A DNA stretch of 64,000 nt from Streptomyces sp. NBC_01451 (GCF_036227485.1 NZ_CP109479.1:7626001-7690000), one strand, 5' to 3'. Positions 1 through 8,429 are shown, numbered from the stretch's first letter. Numbers and translations: made by a program. Notes: generated by a model from the sequence alone, not told the origin.

Positions 1-273
1 GAACAGGGTGATCCTCCGGCGCTCCCGGACCGCACTGCGGATCCGGGTCTTGGCCAGATTGGCGACCACGCCACGCGCGTACGCCACCGGATGATCGGCG
101 GCCCGCACCCGGTCCCAGCGGTGCCACAGCGCGAGCAGCGCATCGGCCGCCAGGTCGTCGGCGGCGTCCGCCTCGCCCGTCAGCATGTGGGCCAGGCGCG
201 CGAGTTCGGCGTAGTGCCGCTCGAAGAAGGCATGGAACTCCACGGAGGCTGCGTCGTCGACGACAGTGCCCAC
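1..273 (-). CDS. SigE-family ECF RNA polymerase sigma factor, N-terminal part (cut by window edge)
   Basis: Only the first 91 codons are visible; the gene runs off the left edge. The sequence is sigma-70 region 2 of an ECF factor: a first helix with FFERHYAELARLAHMLTG, an acidic ADAADDLAADALLALW core-binding helix, the WHRWD segment, and VANLAKTRIRSAVRERRR at the end of region 2. Such factors bind core RNA polymerase and direct it to alternative promoters. The start is GTG at 273, chosen because a GGGGGAGAGG ribosome binding site lies just upstream and the conserved region follows within about 12 codons. It is divergent from the purine permease. Region 4 and any anti-sigma gene lie outside the window, so the regulon cannot be judged. 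Confidence 0.88.
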   Translation of the reverse strand, partial: MGTVVDDAASVEFHAFFERHYAELARLAHMLTGEADAADDLAADALLALWHRWDRVRAADHPVAYARGVVANLAKTRIRSAVRERRRITLF

Positions 274-423
274 GGGCGACCTCTCCCCCTTAGTTTCACT
301 GAGTTTTCCCAGGCCGGCGGCGGCTGCCGGCCGAAACCGGGCGTCTGCGTCACGGCCGCTGTGGTGCGCCGGTGAAGGGATGGTGATCGTTTGGCGCGAG
401 AGCCGAGAGAGTATCAGGCGTGT

Positions 424-446
424 GTACGGCCCTTCGAGGGTCGTAC
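424..446. promoter_or_regulatory. Inverted repeat in the sigma factor/permease intergenic region
   Basis: GTACGGCCCT, a TCG loop and AGGGTCGTAC form a 10-bp arm repeat with one G-T wobble. It lies 113 bp upstream of the permease start, in the 285-bp divergent intergenic region. It could be an operator or an mRNA hairpin in the permease leader. No purine riboswitch core was recognised here. Confidence 0.4.
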
Positions 447-558
447 GACGGGTCGATCCTGATTCCGTAACACGGAGAAAACCTGAGAACGGTTCAACAC
501 AGGAACAATCCAGCCAGCATCCGCACACCGATCAACCAGGCAACGAGGAGTAACCGCC

Positions 559-2010
559 ATGTCCGAACCACAGAAGGTGGCTGACCGGCCGAACGCCGCG
601 CCCCCCGCGGCGAACAGCGTCGACGGCTTCTTCAAGATCTCCGAGCGGGGATCCACCTTCGCCCGTGAAGTACGCGGCGGCTTCGCCACCTTCTTCACGA
701 TGGCCTACATCCTTGTCCTGAATCCCATCATCCTGGGCAGCGCCAAGGACAAGTTCGGCCACCAGCTCGACAACGTCCAGCTCGTCACCGCCACCGCCCT
801 GGTGGCCGCGGTCATGACGATCATCATGGGCGTCGGCGGCAACCTCCCGCTCGCCCTCGCCGCGGGCCTCGGCCTCAACGCGGTGGTCGCCTTCCAGATC
901 GCCCCGCTGATGAGCTGGGACGACGCGATGGGCCTGGTCGTCCTGGAGGGCCTGCTGATCTGCGTCCTTGTGGTGACCGGCCTCAGAGAGGCGATCATGC
1001 ACGCCATCCCGGGGCCGCTCAAGGCGGCGATCGGGGTGGGCATCGGCCTGTTCATCGCCTTCATCGGCTTCGTCGACGCCGGTTTCGTCAGCCGCATCCC
1101 GGACGCCGCGAACACCACGGTCCCGGTGCAGCTCGGCGGCACGGGCACGCTCAGCGGCTGGCCCGTCCTGGTCTTCTGTCTCGGCGTCCTGCTGACCATC
1201 GGCCTGATCGCGCGCAAGGTGAAGGGCGCGATCCTGATCAGCATCGTCACGATGACGCTCGTCGCGCTCATCATCAACTCGGTCGCCGACGTCAAGAGCT
1301 GGGGCCTGACCACGCCGGCCTGGCCCGACAAGATCGCGGACACCCCCGACTTCGGGCTGATCGGCGACTTCAGCCTGTTCGGCGCGTTCGGTGAGACCAC
1401 GGTGATCACCGTCGTCCTGCTGATCTTCACCCTGGTCCTGTCGGACTTCTTCGACACCATGGGCACGGTCGTCGGCATCAGCGCCGAAGCCGGTCTCCTG
1501 GACGAGGAGGGGAAGGTCCCCAACCTCGGCCGCGTGCTGCTCATCGACGGCGCGGCGGCGGTGGCGGGCGGCGCGAGCTCCTCGTCCTCGGCGACCTCGT
1601 TCATCGAGTCGGCGGCGGGTGTCGGTGAGGGTGCGCGCACCGGCTTCGCCAACCTGGTCACCGGCGGCCTGTTCGCCTGCGCGCTCTTCTTCACGCCGAT
1701 CCTGACGATCGTCCCGATGCAGGCCGCCGCCCCCGCCCTGGTCGCGGTGGGCTTCCTGATGATGACCCAGGTCAAGCACATCGACTGGGACAAGTACGAG
1801 ATCGCCATCCCCGCGTTCCTGACGATCGCCGTGATGCCGTTCACGTACTCCATCACCAACGGCATCGGCGCCGGCTTCCTGGCCTTCGTCCTCATCAAGT
1901 CGGTCCTCGGCAAGGCGAAGGAGGTCCACTGGCTGCTGTGGGGCACGAGCGCCCTGTTCCTGATCTACTTCGCGATCGACCCCATTCAGCAGCTCTTCGG
2001 TACGAAGTAG
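559..2010 (+). CDS. NCS2-family purine permease (AzgA/PbuG type)
   Basis: Predicted 483-residue polytopic membrane protein importing purine bases (hypoxanthine, guanine or adenine) by proton symport. It starts with the family N-terminus (TFAREVRGGFATFFTMAYI, about residues 33-51), which is typical of the AzgA/PbuG branch. It also has the GLGLNAVVAF motif near 103-112 and the SDFFDTMGTVVG segment near 295-306, both hallmarks of this branch rather than of the UraA/xanthine branch. Many hydrophobic segments run through the length, and the size matches the family. ATG start preceded by AACGAGGAG. The gene is monocistronic, with a strong hairpin right after its stop. Substrate specificity cannot be decided from sequence. 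Confidence 0.93.
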   Translation: MSEPQKVADRPNAAPPAANSVDGFFKISERGSTFAREVRGGFATFFTMAYILVLNPIILGSAKDKFGHQLDNVQLVTATALVAAVMTIIMGVGGNLPLALAAGLGLNAVVAFQIAPLMSWDDAMGLVVLEGLLICVLVVTGLREAIMHAIPGPLKAAIGVGIGLFIAFIGFVDAGFVSRIPDAANTTVPVQLGGTGTLSGWPVLVFCLGVLLTIGLIARKVKGAILISIVTMTLVALIINSVADVKSWGLTTPAWPDKIADTPDFGLIGDFSLFGAFGETTVITVVLLIFTLVLSDFFDTMGTVVGISAEAGLLDEEGKVPNLGRVLLIDGAAAVAGGASSSSSATSFIESAAGVGEGARTGFANLVTGGLFACALFFTPILTIVPMQAAAPALVAVGFLMMTQVKHIDWDKYEIAIPAFLTIAVMPFTYSITNGIGAGFLAFVLIKSVLGKAKEVHWLLWGTSALFLIYFAIDPIQQLFGTK

Positions 2011-2058
2011 ACAGAGGGCGGGGTCCCCGCGCCTGCTTCCAGGGGCGCGGGGCTCTGT
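2011..2058. terminator. Bidirectional hairpin between convergent genes
   Basis: CCCCGCGCC (2025-2033) pairs with GGCGCGGGG (2044-2052). An outer ACAGAG (2011-2016) pairs with CTCTGT (2053-2058). It sits between the converging permease and penicillin-binding protein genes, so it likely ends both transcripts. There is no T-tract, as is common in Streptomyces. Confidence 0.7.
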
Positions 2059-2107
2059 CCATTCGCGGCTCCGCCGCGTGGGCGCGACCGGCCACGACGG
2101 TGCGGTG
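2040..2107. repeat. Dispersed Streptomyces intergenic repeat, copy 1
   Basis: The segment begins AGGGGCGCGGGG and contains GCGGCTCCGCCGCG and GCGCGACCGGCCACGACGG. It resembles the elements at about 6665-6730 and 7430-7478 read in the opposite direction, which share the GCG-GACN-GCCAC core and a GGGGCGCGGGG arm. From memory this element type is widespread between Streptomyces genes. It overlaps the right arm of the terminator hairpin. Confidence 0.6.
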
Positions 2108-2117
2108 GCCGAAAAGC

Positions 2118-3572
2118 TCACCCGGCCAGCGCGGCGCTCATCATCGCCTTGGCCACCGGCGCGGCCAGCCCGTTCCCGCTCACCTCGGACCGGGCCGCTC
2201 CCGACTGTTCGACCAGCACAGTCACGGCAACCTCCTTGCCGTTGGAGTCGGACTTCGCATAGGACGTGAACCAGGCATACGGCGTCTGGCTGTTGTTCTC
2301 GCCGTGCTGGGCCGTCCCCGTCTTCCCGCCCACCGTCGCCCCGGCCACCTGCGCGTTCGTCCCCGTACCGTCGGAGACGACCGTCTGCATGGCCGACTGC
2401 AACTGCTCGGCCGTCTCCGAGCTGACGATCTCCTTCGTCGACGCGTCGTTGTCGTAGTCCTCCAACACGTCCCCGTCGGAGTTCGTGACCTGGGACACCA
2501 TGTGCGGCGAGACGAGCTTGCCGCCGTCGGCTATCGCGGCGGACACCATGGCCATCTGCAACGGCGTCGCCGTGACATCGAACTGCCCGATGCCCGTCAG
2601 CGCGGTCTGCGACTCGTCCATGTCCGAGGGGTACACGCTCGGGTACGCCCGCACCGGCACGTCCTGCTTCTCGTCGTTGAAGCCGAACTTCTCCGCCATC
2701 GCCCTGATCCTGTCCTGCCCGAGGTCGACGGCCATCTTCCCGAACACGTTGTTGCAGGAGTACTGGAGCGCGACCCGGATCGTGGCGTTCTCGCAGGGCG
2801 CGTCGGGGTTCTCGTTCGTCAGCTCGCGGGTCGTGCCCGGCAGCGGGTACGGGTCCGGGCTGTCCGTACGGTCGTCCACCGACCCGTACAGCCCGTCCTC
2901 CAGGGCCGCCGCCGCGACCACCAGCTTGAACGTCGAACCCGGCGGCAGAGGCTGCCGTATCGCCCGGTTGACCAGCGGTTTGTCGGGGTCCTCGTTGAGC
3001 TCGGTCCAGGCGGTGCCGTCACTCGCGCCGGTGATCGTCGACGGGTCGTACGACGGGGTCGACACCATGGCGAGGATCCTGCCGGTCTTCGGGTCGATGG
3101 CGACGGCCGCGCCCTTCTTGTCGCCGAGCGCCGAGTACGCCGCCTTCTGCACGTCCGGGTCGATCGTCGTGATCACGTTTCCCGGGGCCGCGTGCTCCTT
3201 GGTGACCGTGTCCATGACGGTCGTGAGTCTGCTGTCCGAGCCGTCGAGCACGTCCTTGTAGATGCCCTCAAGCTGTGTCGGCGTGAACAACGGCGTGCTG
3301 TAGCCGGTCACGGCGGCGTAGAGCCTGCCGTCCGTGTACGTCCGCTGGTACTTCAGATCCCCGCCGCTCGTCTCCTTCGAGCCGGTGACCGACTCCCCGG
3401 CCACGATGATGTTCCCGAGCGGGTTCGCGTACAGCGCGATCGCGTTCCGCCGGTTGTTGCTGTCGTCCGCGAGCGCCTTGGCGTCGTAGAACTGCACCCA
3501 TGTCGCCCTGACCAGCAGGGAGAGCACGAGCAGCAGTGAGAAGACGGAGGCGCGCCTGATCGTTTTGTTCAT
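2118..3572 (-). CDS. Class B penicillin-binding protein (PbpA/PBP2-like transpeptidase)
   Basis: A 484-residue membrane-anchored peptidoglycan DD-transpeptidase. The N-terminal MNKTIRRASVFSLLLVLSLL gives a single signal anchor. The penicillin-binding domain has the catalytic motif S213-T-F-K216, the second motif S-C-N near residue 272 and K-T-G near 416, in the order and spacing of active enzymes. I chose the ATG at 3572 over one 19 codons upstream because the family begins with this MNKTI segment and a GGAG precedes it. Close homologues usually lie beside ftsW/rodA in the dcw-distal cluster. This copy stands alone, so it is probably a paralogue with a specialised role in growth or sporulation septation (inference). 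Confidence 0.93.
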   Translation of the reverse strand: MNKTIRRASVFSLLLVLSLLVRATWVQFYDAKALADDSNNRRNAIALYANPLGNIIVAGESVTGSKETSGGDLKYQRTYTDGRLYAAVTGYSTPLFTPTQLEGIYKDVLDGSDSRLTTVMDTVTKEHAAPGNVITTIDPDVQKAAYSALGDKKGAAVAIDPKTGRILAMVSTPSYDPSTITGASDGTAWTELNEDPDKPLVNRAIRQPLPPGSTFKLVVAAAALEDGLYGSVDDRTDSPDPYPLPGTTRELTNENPDAPCENATIRVALQYSCNNVFGKMAVDLGQDRIRAMAEKFGFNDEKQDVPVRAYPSVYPSDMDESQTALTGIGQFDVTATPLQMAMVSAAIADGGKLVSPHMVSQVTNSDGDVLEDYDNDASTKEIVSSETAEQLQSAMQTVVSDGTGTNAQVAGATVGGKTGTAQHGENNSQTPYAWFTSYAKSDSNGKEVAVTVLVEQSGAARSEVSGNGLAAPVAKAMMSAALAG

Positions 3573-3716
3573 CCCGCTCCGAAGACGAGCGGCGCCGAAC
3601 GGAACGTTCCCTGTCGCCCGATTTCTCATGGCACATTCAGGAAGACCAGGAGGCCGCAGCAGGAGGCTGTAAGGGACACCTGTGCAGCCTGTGCCGCATA
3701 GGCCGTCGTACGACGG

Positions 3717-4208
3717 TCAGGCCTCCAGCGTCAGCACGACCTCGTCGATCTCCGCGCCGCGCGCCTGCGCGAACCCCCGGTCGTGCCCGGAGACGCGGAA
3801 ACCGCACTTCTCCAGGACCCGCAGCGAACCCGCGTTGTCGGCGGCGGCACGCGCGTGCAGCGGGCGCTCCGCGACCTCGGCGACGAGCGCGCGCAGAGCG
3901 GCCGTCGCGATACCGCGGCCCCAGTAGGCGCGGTCGATCCAGTACGTCACCTCGCGGTCGCCCGGCTCGCCGTACACCGCCGCGCTGCCCACCACGTCAC
4001 CGTCGACGAGGACCGTGCGGTTCAGTACGTCCGGCGCGGCGCGGATCCGCTCCCAGTGGGCGTCGAAGGCGTCCCGGTCGGTCGGGTCCTTCGCCGTGAA
4101 CGCGGCCATCCACAGCGACTCGGGGTCGTTGGTCTGCCGGAAGAAGACGGGCAGGTCACTGTCGTGGACCTCACGGAGCTCGACCTCCGTGGACGCCGTG
4201 TACCTCAT
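3717..4208 (-). CDS. GNAT-family N-acetyltransferase (RimJ/RimL type)
   Basis: 163 residues. The fold signature is complete: N-terminal strand VELREVHDSDLPVFFRQTND, the V-T-Y-W-I-D-R-A-Y-W-G-R-G-I-A-T acetyl-CoA pyrophosphate loop near the middle (W-G-R-G-I-A), and a C-terminal ADNAGSLRVLEKCGFRVSG motif typical of RimJ/RimL acetyltransferases that modify protein N-termini or small amines. The stop is three bases from the end of the IclR gene reading frame (4212), so the two are probably co-transcribed. The substrate is unknown. Confidence 0.88.
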   Translation of the reverse strand: MRYTASTEVELREVHDSDLPVFFRQTNDPESLWMAAFTAKDPTDRDAFDAHWERIRAAPDVLNRTVLVDGDVVGSAAVYGEPGDREVTYWIDRAYWGRGIATAALRALVAEVAERPLHARAAADNAGSLRVLEKCGFRVSGHDRGFAQARGAEIDEVVLTLEA

Positions 4209-4211
4209 CGC

Positions 4212-4985
4212 TCAGAGCCTCCGGGTGGCCAGGGTCAGCCGGTCGCGTGCGTCGAACAGGGCGTCCTTGACCATCTGTTCATGGGCGGGGGTGAGCCGGG
4301 CGACGGGCACCGAGCAGCTGATCGCGTCCCGCGCGGGGGTGCGGTACGGGATCGCCACGCCGAAACAGCGCAGCCCCAGCGTGTTCTCCTCGCGGTCCAC
4401 CGCGAAGCCCTGCTCGCGCACCAGGTGCAGCTCCTCGATGAGCTTCTCCCGGTCGGTGATCGTGTGCTCGGTCAGCGCGGGCAGCGTCTCCGGGAGCAGT
4501 TTGCGGACCTGCTCGTCGGTGTGGGTGGCCAGCAGCGCCTTGCCGAGGGAGGTCGAGTGGGCGGGCAGCCGGCGGCCGACCCGGGTGAAGGGGCGCAGGT
4601 AGTGCTGCGACTGGCGGGTGGCGAGGTAGACGACGTTCGTGCCGTCGAGCCGGGCCAGGTGGATGGTCTCCGTCGTGTCGTCGGAGAGCCGGTCGAGGGT
4701 CGGGCGGGCCACCGCGACCACCTCGTCGCCGTCGATGTACGAGGTGCCGACCAGCAGGGCCCGTACGCCGATGCCGTACCGCGTGCCCGTGGCGTCCGTC
4801 TCGACCCAGCCGAGGTCGACAAGCGTGCGCAGAAGCATGTAAAGACTGGACTTGGGATAACCGACGGCCTCCTGGACCACTGCCAGGGAGTGCATGCCGG
4901 GACGTCCGGCGAAGTATTCGAGCAGTTCAACGGTCCTTACCGCGGACTTGACCTGCGCCCCGCCGCCTGTCTCGGCTGCCGACAT
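4212..4985 (-). CDS. IclR-family transcriptional regulator
   Basis: 257 residues: an N-terminal winged helix-turn-helix (VKSAVRTVELLEYFAGRPGM onward, with PKSSLYMLLRTLVDLGWVE as the recognition region, about residues 12-70), then the IclR effector-binding domain (about 85-250). I chose ATG 4985, 18 codons inside the longest frame, because MSAAETGGG precedes the conserved domain directly and AAGGG lies upstream. It is divergent from the semialdehyde dehydrogenase gene across 144 bp that contain repeated half-sites, so it most likely controls that gene and itself. The effector is unknown; a sugar acid or hydroxyproline breakdown intermediate would fit the neighbour. Confidence 0.92.
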   Translation of the reverse strand: MSAAETGGGAQVKSAVRTVELLEYFAGRPGMHSLAVVQEAVGYPKSSLYMLLRTLVDLGWVETDATGTRYGIGVRALLVGTSYIDGDEVVAVARPTLDRLSDDTTETIHLARLDGTNVVYLATRQSQHYLRPFTRVGRRLPAHSTSLGKALLATHTDEQVRKLLPETLPALTEHTITDREKLIEELHLVREQGFAVDREENTLGLRCFGVAIPYRTPARDAISCSVPVARLTPAHEQMVKDALFDARDRLTLATRRL

Positions 4986-5000
4986 CGCCCTTGACCCCTT

Positions 5001-5066
5001 CGTTCGACGGGAAATAGTCTCCAACAGCATATTCATCATCAGAGACGCTGTTCAGCATATCGAACG
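5001..5066. promoter_or_regulatory. Candidate IclR operator region
   Basis: CGTTCGA (5001-5007) faces TCGAACG (5060-5066) as an inverted repeat. Between them CAGCATAT occurs twice as a direct repeat (5025-5032 and 5053-5060), 28 bp apart. The region lies between the divergent IclR regulator and aldehyde dehydrogenase starts, where an autoregulatory operator is expected. Confidence 0.45.
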
Positions 5067-5129
5067 CAGCTGGTGAATGACGCGGGAAATTCGCATCACA
5101 AATGGCAACACAATCTGGAGGGACCCCCG

Positions 5130-6659
5130 GTGGCAGCAGCACCAGTCTGGAGTGTCGACCCCCGTACCGGGAAGCAGCGGGAGCAGGTCGCTGTCGAGGC
5201 CACGGCCCAGGAGGTGGACTCCACCGTCCGTGCCGCGCACGCCGCCCGCCCGGCCCTCGTGGACCGCACGGTCCGCGCGGCCTTCCTGCGCAGCGCCGCC
5301 GAGCAGCTCGAAGCGGCCAAGGAGCAGCTCGTCGAGGCCGCCGACGCGGAGACCGCGCTCGGCCCGGTCCGGCTGACCGGCGAACTCGCCCGCACCTGCT
5401 ACCAGCTGCGGGCCTTCGCGGACATCGTCGACGAGGGCGACTACCTCGACGTCGTCATCAACCACCCCGACGACACCGCGACCCCGCCGATCCCGGATCT
5501 GCGGCGCTACAAGATTCCGCTGGGCGTCGTGGCCGTCTACTCGGCCTCCAACTTCCCCTTCGCCTTCTCCGTCCCCGGCGGCGACACCGCGAGCGCGCTC
5601 GCGGCCGGCTGCCCGGTGGTCGTCAAGGCCCACCCCGACCACCCGGGCCTGTCCGAGCTGGTCGCGGCCGTCCTGCGCCGGGCCGCGGCCCTGCACGACA
5701 TCCCCGAGGGCGTCGTCGGCCTGGTCCACGGCTTCGAGGCGGGCGTCGAACTGGTCAAGCACCCGCTCGTCGCGGCGGCCGGTTTCACCGGTTCCGTACG
5801 AGGCGGCCGTGCCCTCTTCGACGCGGCTGCGGCCCGTCCGGTCCCGATCCCGTTCCACGGCGAGCTGGGCTCGCTGAACCCCGTGGTGATCACGGAGGCG
5901 GCGGCCAACGAGCGCGCCGAGGCGATCGGTACGGGACTCGCGGGCTCCATGACGATGGGCGTCGGCCAGTTCTGCGTGAAGCCCGGCCTGGTGCTGGCGC
6001 CGGCCGGCGCGGCGGGCGACCGGCTGCTGAAGTCCCTGACGGACGCGGTCAGCGACACCGCGTCCGGTGTCCTCCTGGACCACCGGATGCGCGACAACTT
6101 CGTCGCCGGGGTCGCCGAGCGCGCCGAGCTGCCCGACGTCGAGTCCCCGGTGACGCCGGGCGCGGGCGGCGAGCACACGGTCAGCGCGGGGTTCCTCACG
6201 GTCGCGGCGGAGAAGCTCGCGGCGGAGGGGGCGTACGACCTGCTGCTGGAGGAGTGCTTCGGGCCGGTCACCGTGGTGGCCCGCTACGCGGACGACGCCG
6301 AGGCGAACGCCGTTCTCTCGCGGCTGCCGGGCAACCTCACGGCGACGGTCCACCTCTCGGCGGAGGAGGCCGCGGGGGAGGGGCGCGGGGCCGAGATCCT
6401 GGCCGAGCTGACTCCGCTGGCGGGGCGTGTGCTGGTGAACGCGTGGCCGACCGGGGTCGCTGTGGCCGCGGCCCAGCAGCACGGGGGGCCGTACCCGGCC
6501 ACGACGTCGACGTCGACCTCGGTCGGCGGGACGGCCATTGAGCGCTGGCTGCGGCCGGTGGCCTACCAGAACACGCCTGCCGCGCTGCTGCCGGTCGAGC
6601 TGCGGGACGAGAACGAGCTGGGGCTGCCCCGGCGGTTCAACGGTCGCCTGGAGCGCTAG
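5130..6659 (+). CDS. Aldehyde dehydrogenase (NADP+), alpha-ketoglutaric semialdehyde dehydrogenase type
   Basis: 509 residues. Soluble NAD(P)-dependent aldehyde dehydrogenase with catalytic Cys282 in GQFCVKPG and general base Glu245 in HGELGSLNPV. YSASNFPFAFSVPGGDTASAL (about 134-154) and the FTGSVRGGRALFDAAA coenzyme loop mark the subfamily oxidising 2,5-dioxopentanoate to 2-oxoglutarate in sugar acid and hydroxyproline breakdown. GTG 5130 is preferred over upstream starts because GGAGGGA sits 6-7 bases before it. The divergent IclR regulator is the likely controller. No other pathway enzymes are adjacent, so the upstream pathway is not known here. Confidence 0.88.
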   Translation: MAAAPVWSVDPRTGKQREQVAVEATAQEVDSTVRAAHAARPALVDRTVRAAFLRSAAEQLEAAKEQLVEAADAETALGPVRLTGELARTCYQLRAFADIVDEGDYLDVVINHPDDTATPPIPDLRRYKIPLGVVAVYSASNFPFAFSVPGGDTASALAAGCPVVVKAHPDHPGLSELVAAVLRRAAALHDIPEGVVGLVHGFEAGVELVKHPLVAAAGFTGSVRGGRALFDAAAARPVPIPFHGELGSLNPVVITEAAANERAEAIGTGLAGSMTMGVGQFCVKPGLVLAPAGAAGDRLLKSLTDAVSDTASGVLLDHRMRDNFVAGVAERAELPDVESPVTPGAGGEHTVSAGFLTVAAEKLAAEGAYDLLLEECFGPVTVVARYADDAEANAVLSRLPGNLTATVHLSAEEAAGEGRGAEILAELTPLAGRVLVNAWPTGVAVAAAQQHGGPYPATTSTSTSVGGTAIERWLRPVAYQNTPAALLPVELRDENELGLPRRFNGRLER

Positions 6660-6664
6660 CGCCG

Positions 6665-6730
6665 CGGGGGTGCGGTGGATTTCGCGGCTGCGGGCCCGTT
6701 GTGGCTGATCGCGCAGTTCCCCGCACCCCT
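6665..6730. repeat. Dispersed Streptomyces intergenic repeat, copy 2
   Basis: Contains GCGGGCCCGTTGTGGCTGA followed by TCGCGCAGTTCCCCGCACCCC. A GGGGTGCGG at the left end can pair with the CCGCACCCC at the right end. It closely matches the segment at 7430-7478. It lies just after the dehydrogenase stop and may also act as its terminator. Confidence 0.7.
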
Positions 6731-6765
6731 CAAGCCCGCCTCTCTGGACCTGCGATAATCAGGCA

Positions 6766-7374
6766 ATGGACCTGGAGCTTTCCCCACTGCCCTTTCCCCT
6801 CCGCACTTATGGGCCCGACGGGCACTGGTCCTTCGAGGACGGGGTGCTCACCGGGTGGGCCGGGCCCCGGCAGGACCGGTTCGTGCCGCCCACCGGGGAG
6901 GCGCTGGACCCCGCCGCCGACGCGCCGCGGCTGCTGGGCGCCCCGGAGGGGGAGTTCCAGCTGATCGCCCGCGTCACCGTCGGGTTCGGGGCTGCCTTCG
7001 ACGCCGGGGTGCTCTACGTCCATGTCGGCGAGCGGGCCTGGGCCAAGCTCTGCCTTGAGTACTCCCCGGATGTGCCCACCGTCTGCACGGTGGTCACCCG
7101 GGGACACTCCGACGACGCCAACTCCTTCACCGTGGAAGGCAGTTCGGTCTGGCTCCGGATCAGCCGCACCGGCCGCGCCTTCGCCTTCCACGCCTCACGC
7201 GACGGCGAGAAGTGGACCTTCGTCCGCCTGTTCACCCTGGGCGACGAGAAGGAGGCCGACGCGGCCCTGGTCGGCTTCATGACCCAGTCCCCGATGGGGG
7301 AGGGGTGCGTGGTGACGTACGACCACATCGAGTTCCGGCCGGAATGGCCGAAGGACCTGCGGGACGGCAGCTGA
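6766..7374 (+). CDS. DUF1349 domain protein (YesU-like, concanavalin-type fold)
   Basis: 202 residues, soluble, no signal peptide. The whole length looks like one DUF1349 domain: an FQLIARVTVGFGAAFDAGVL strand pair, the WAKLCLEYSPD motif, VTRGHSDDANSF, VWLRISRTGRAFAFHASRDG and the closing VGFMTQSPMGEGCVVTYDHI. These are the conserved blocks of this beta-sandwich family, whose members bind or modify carbohydrates in some organisms but have no settled function. It stands alone between two dispersed repeats on the same strand as its neighbours. Confidence 0.85.
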   Translation: MDLELSPLPFPLRTYGPDGHWSFEDGVLTGWAGPRQDRFVPPTGEALDPAADAPRLLGAPEGEFQLIARVTVGFGAAFDAGVLYVHVGERAWAKLCLEYSPDVPTVCTVVTRGHSDDANSFTVEGSSVWLRISRTGRAFAFHASRDGEKWTFVRLFTLGDEKEADAALVGFMTQSPMGEGCVVTYDHIEFRPEWPKDLRDGS

Positions 7375-7429
7375 GGGCTGCGCTGGGCTTGGGCCGGGTG
7401 TCATCCGGGGGCGCAGGGTCAGGTTGTCG

Positions 7430-7478
7430 TGCGGGTGCGGTCCGGCGTGGCTTGTCGCGCGCAGTTCCCCGCGCCCCT
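7430..7478. repeat. Dispersed Streptomyces intergenic repeat, copy 3
   Basis: GCGGGTGCGGTCCGGCGTGG then CTTGTCGCGCGCAGTTCCCC and GCGCCCCT. It parallels the element at 6665-6730 base for base over most of its length. It occupies the gap between the DUF1349 gene and the DsbA-like gene. Confidence 0.7.
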
Positions 7479-7598
7479 GGGTGCGCCGCAGGCGCCCCGG
7501 GGCGTGGGAATGATCCGCGCTGATTGAACGTTCACACACTCAGCGGAGGGTGTCTCCGCACCCGTATCCGTACCCGTACGACCTGGAGAGCCGAAGAC

Positions 7599-8321
7599 AT
7601 GCGCGTCGAGATCTGGAGCGACATCGCCTGCCCCTGGTGCTACGTCGGCAAGGCCCGTTTCGAGAAGGCGCTGGACGCCTTCCCGCACCGGGACGGCGTC
7701 GAGGTGGTGCACCGGTCGTTCGAGCTGGACCCGGGGCGCGCCAAGGGCGACATCCAGCCCGTCCTCAAGATGCTCACCAAGAAGTACGGCATGAGCGAGG
7801 CGCAGGCACAGGCCGGGGAGGAGAACCTGGGCGCGCAGGCCGCCGCCGAGGGACTCGCGTACCGCACCCGGGACCGTGACCACGGCAACACCTTCGACAT
7901 GCACCGGCTGCTGCACCTCGCCAAGGACAAGGGGCGCCAGAACGAGCTGATCCAGCTCTTCTACCAGGCGAACTTCGCCGAGGAGCAGTCCGTCTTCGGC
8001 GACGACGAGCGCCTCGTGGAGCTGGCCGTCGCCGCCGGCCTCGCCGCCGACGACGCCCGGGGCGTACTCGCCGACCCGGACGCCTACGCCGACGCCGTGC
8101 GCGCCGACGAGCGCGAGGCCGCCGAACTGGGCGCCAATGGCGTGCCGTTCTTCGTCCTCGACCGCAAGTACGGTGTCTCCGGCGCCCAGCCCGCCGACGT
8201 CTTCGCCCAGGCACTCACCCAGGCGTGGGGCGAGCGGCCCGCTCCCCTCAAGGTCGTCCGGGCGGAGGGCGACAGCGCCGAGGTCTGCGGGCCCGACGGG
8301 TGTGCCGTACCCCAGAAGTAG
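7599..8321 (+). CDS. DsbA-family thioredoxin-fold oxidoreductase (FrnE-like)
   Basis: 240 residues, cytoplasmic (no signal peptide). The redox motif C11-P-W-C14 lies directly after the first beta strand (VEIWSDIACPWCYVGKARFE), followed by an all-helical insertion and a C-terminal strand with the cis-Pro element GVPFFVLDRKYGVSGAQP. This matches FrnE-like proteins associated with polyketide enzymes and oxidative-stress disulfide isomerases. Start ATG 7599 is chosen because GGAGAG precedes it and the fold begins there; upstream codons are non-conserved. It is a single gene. The C-terminal CGPDGCAVP adds two extra cysteines that could form a second redox pair. Confidence 0.92.
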   Translation: MRVEIWSDIACPWCYVGKARFEKALDAFPHRDGVEVVHRSFELDPGRAKGDIQPVLKMLTKKYGMSEAQAQAGEENLGAQAAAEGLAYRTRDRDHGNTFDMHRLLHLAKDKGRQNELIQLFYQANFAEEQSVFGDDERLVELAVAAGLAADDARGVLADPDAYADAVRADEREAAELGANGVPFFVLDRKYGVSGAQPADVFAQALTQAWGERPAPLKVVRAEGDSAEVCGPDGCAVPQK

Positions 8322-8429
8322 CGCCGCGAGGGAAAACCGCAGCTCAAGGCCTACGTATAAGCAGTCCTTCGCGGTGCCGTGCAGAATTCGGCAATGGACG
8401 AGGGGATCTTCGGGCCGCAGAGTGGTCCC

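Noticed and set aside
274..558. Purine riboswitch before the permease
   Set aside because: The conserved purine aptamer loop sequences are not present; only a simple hairpin is seen.
532..2121. Long minus-strand open frame opposite the purine permease
   Set aside because: Low-complexity charged translation, no ribosome binding site, and the plus-strand permease is unambiguous.
3703..3716. Perfect 14-bp palindrome CCGTCGTACGACGG after the GNAT gene
   Set aside because: It has no loop for a terminator and lies at a gene end; palindromes of this GTAC type are frequent in such genomes.
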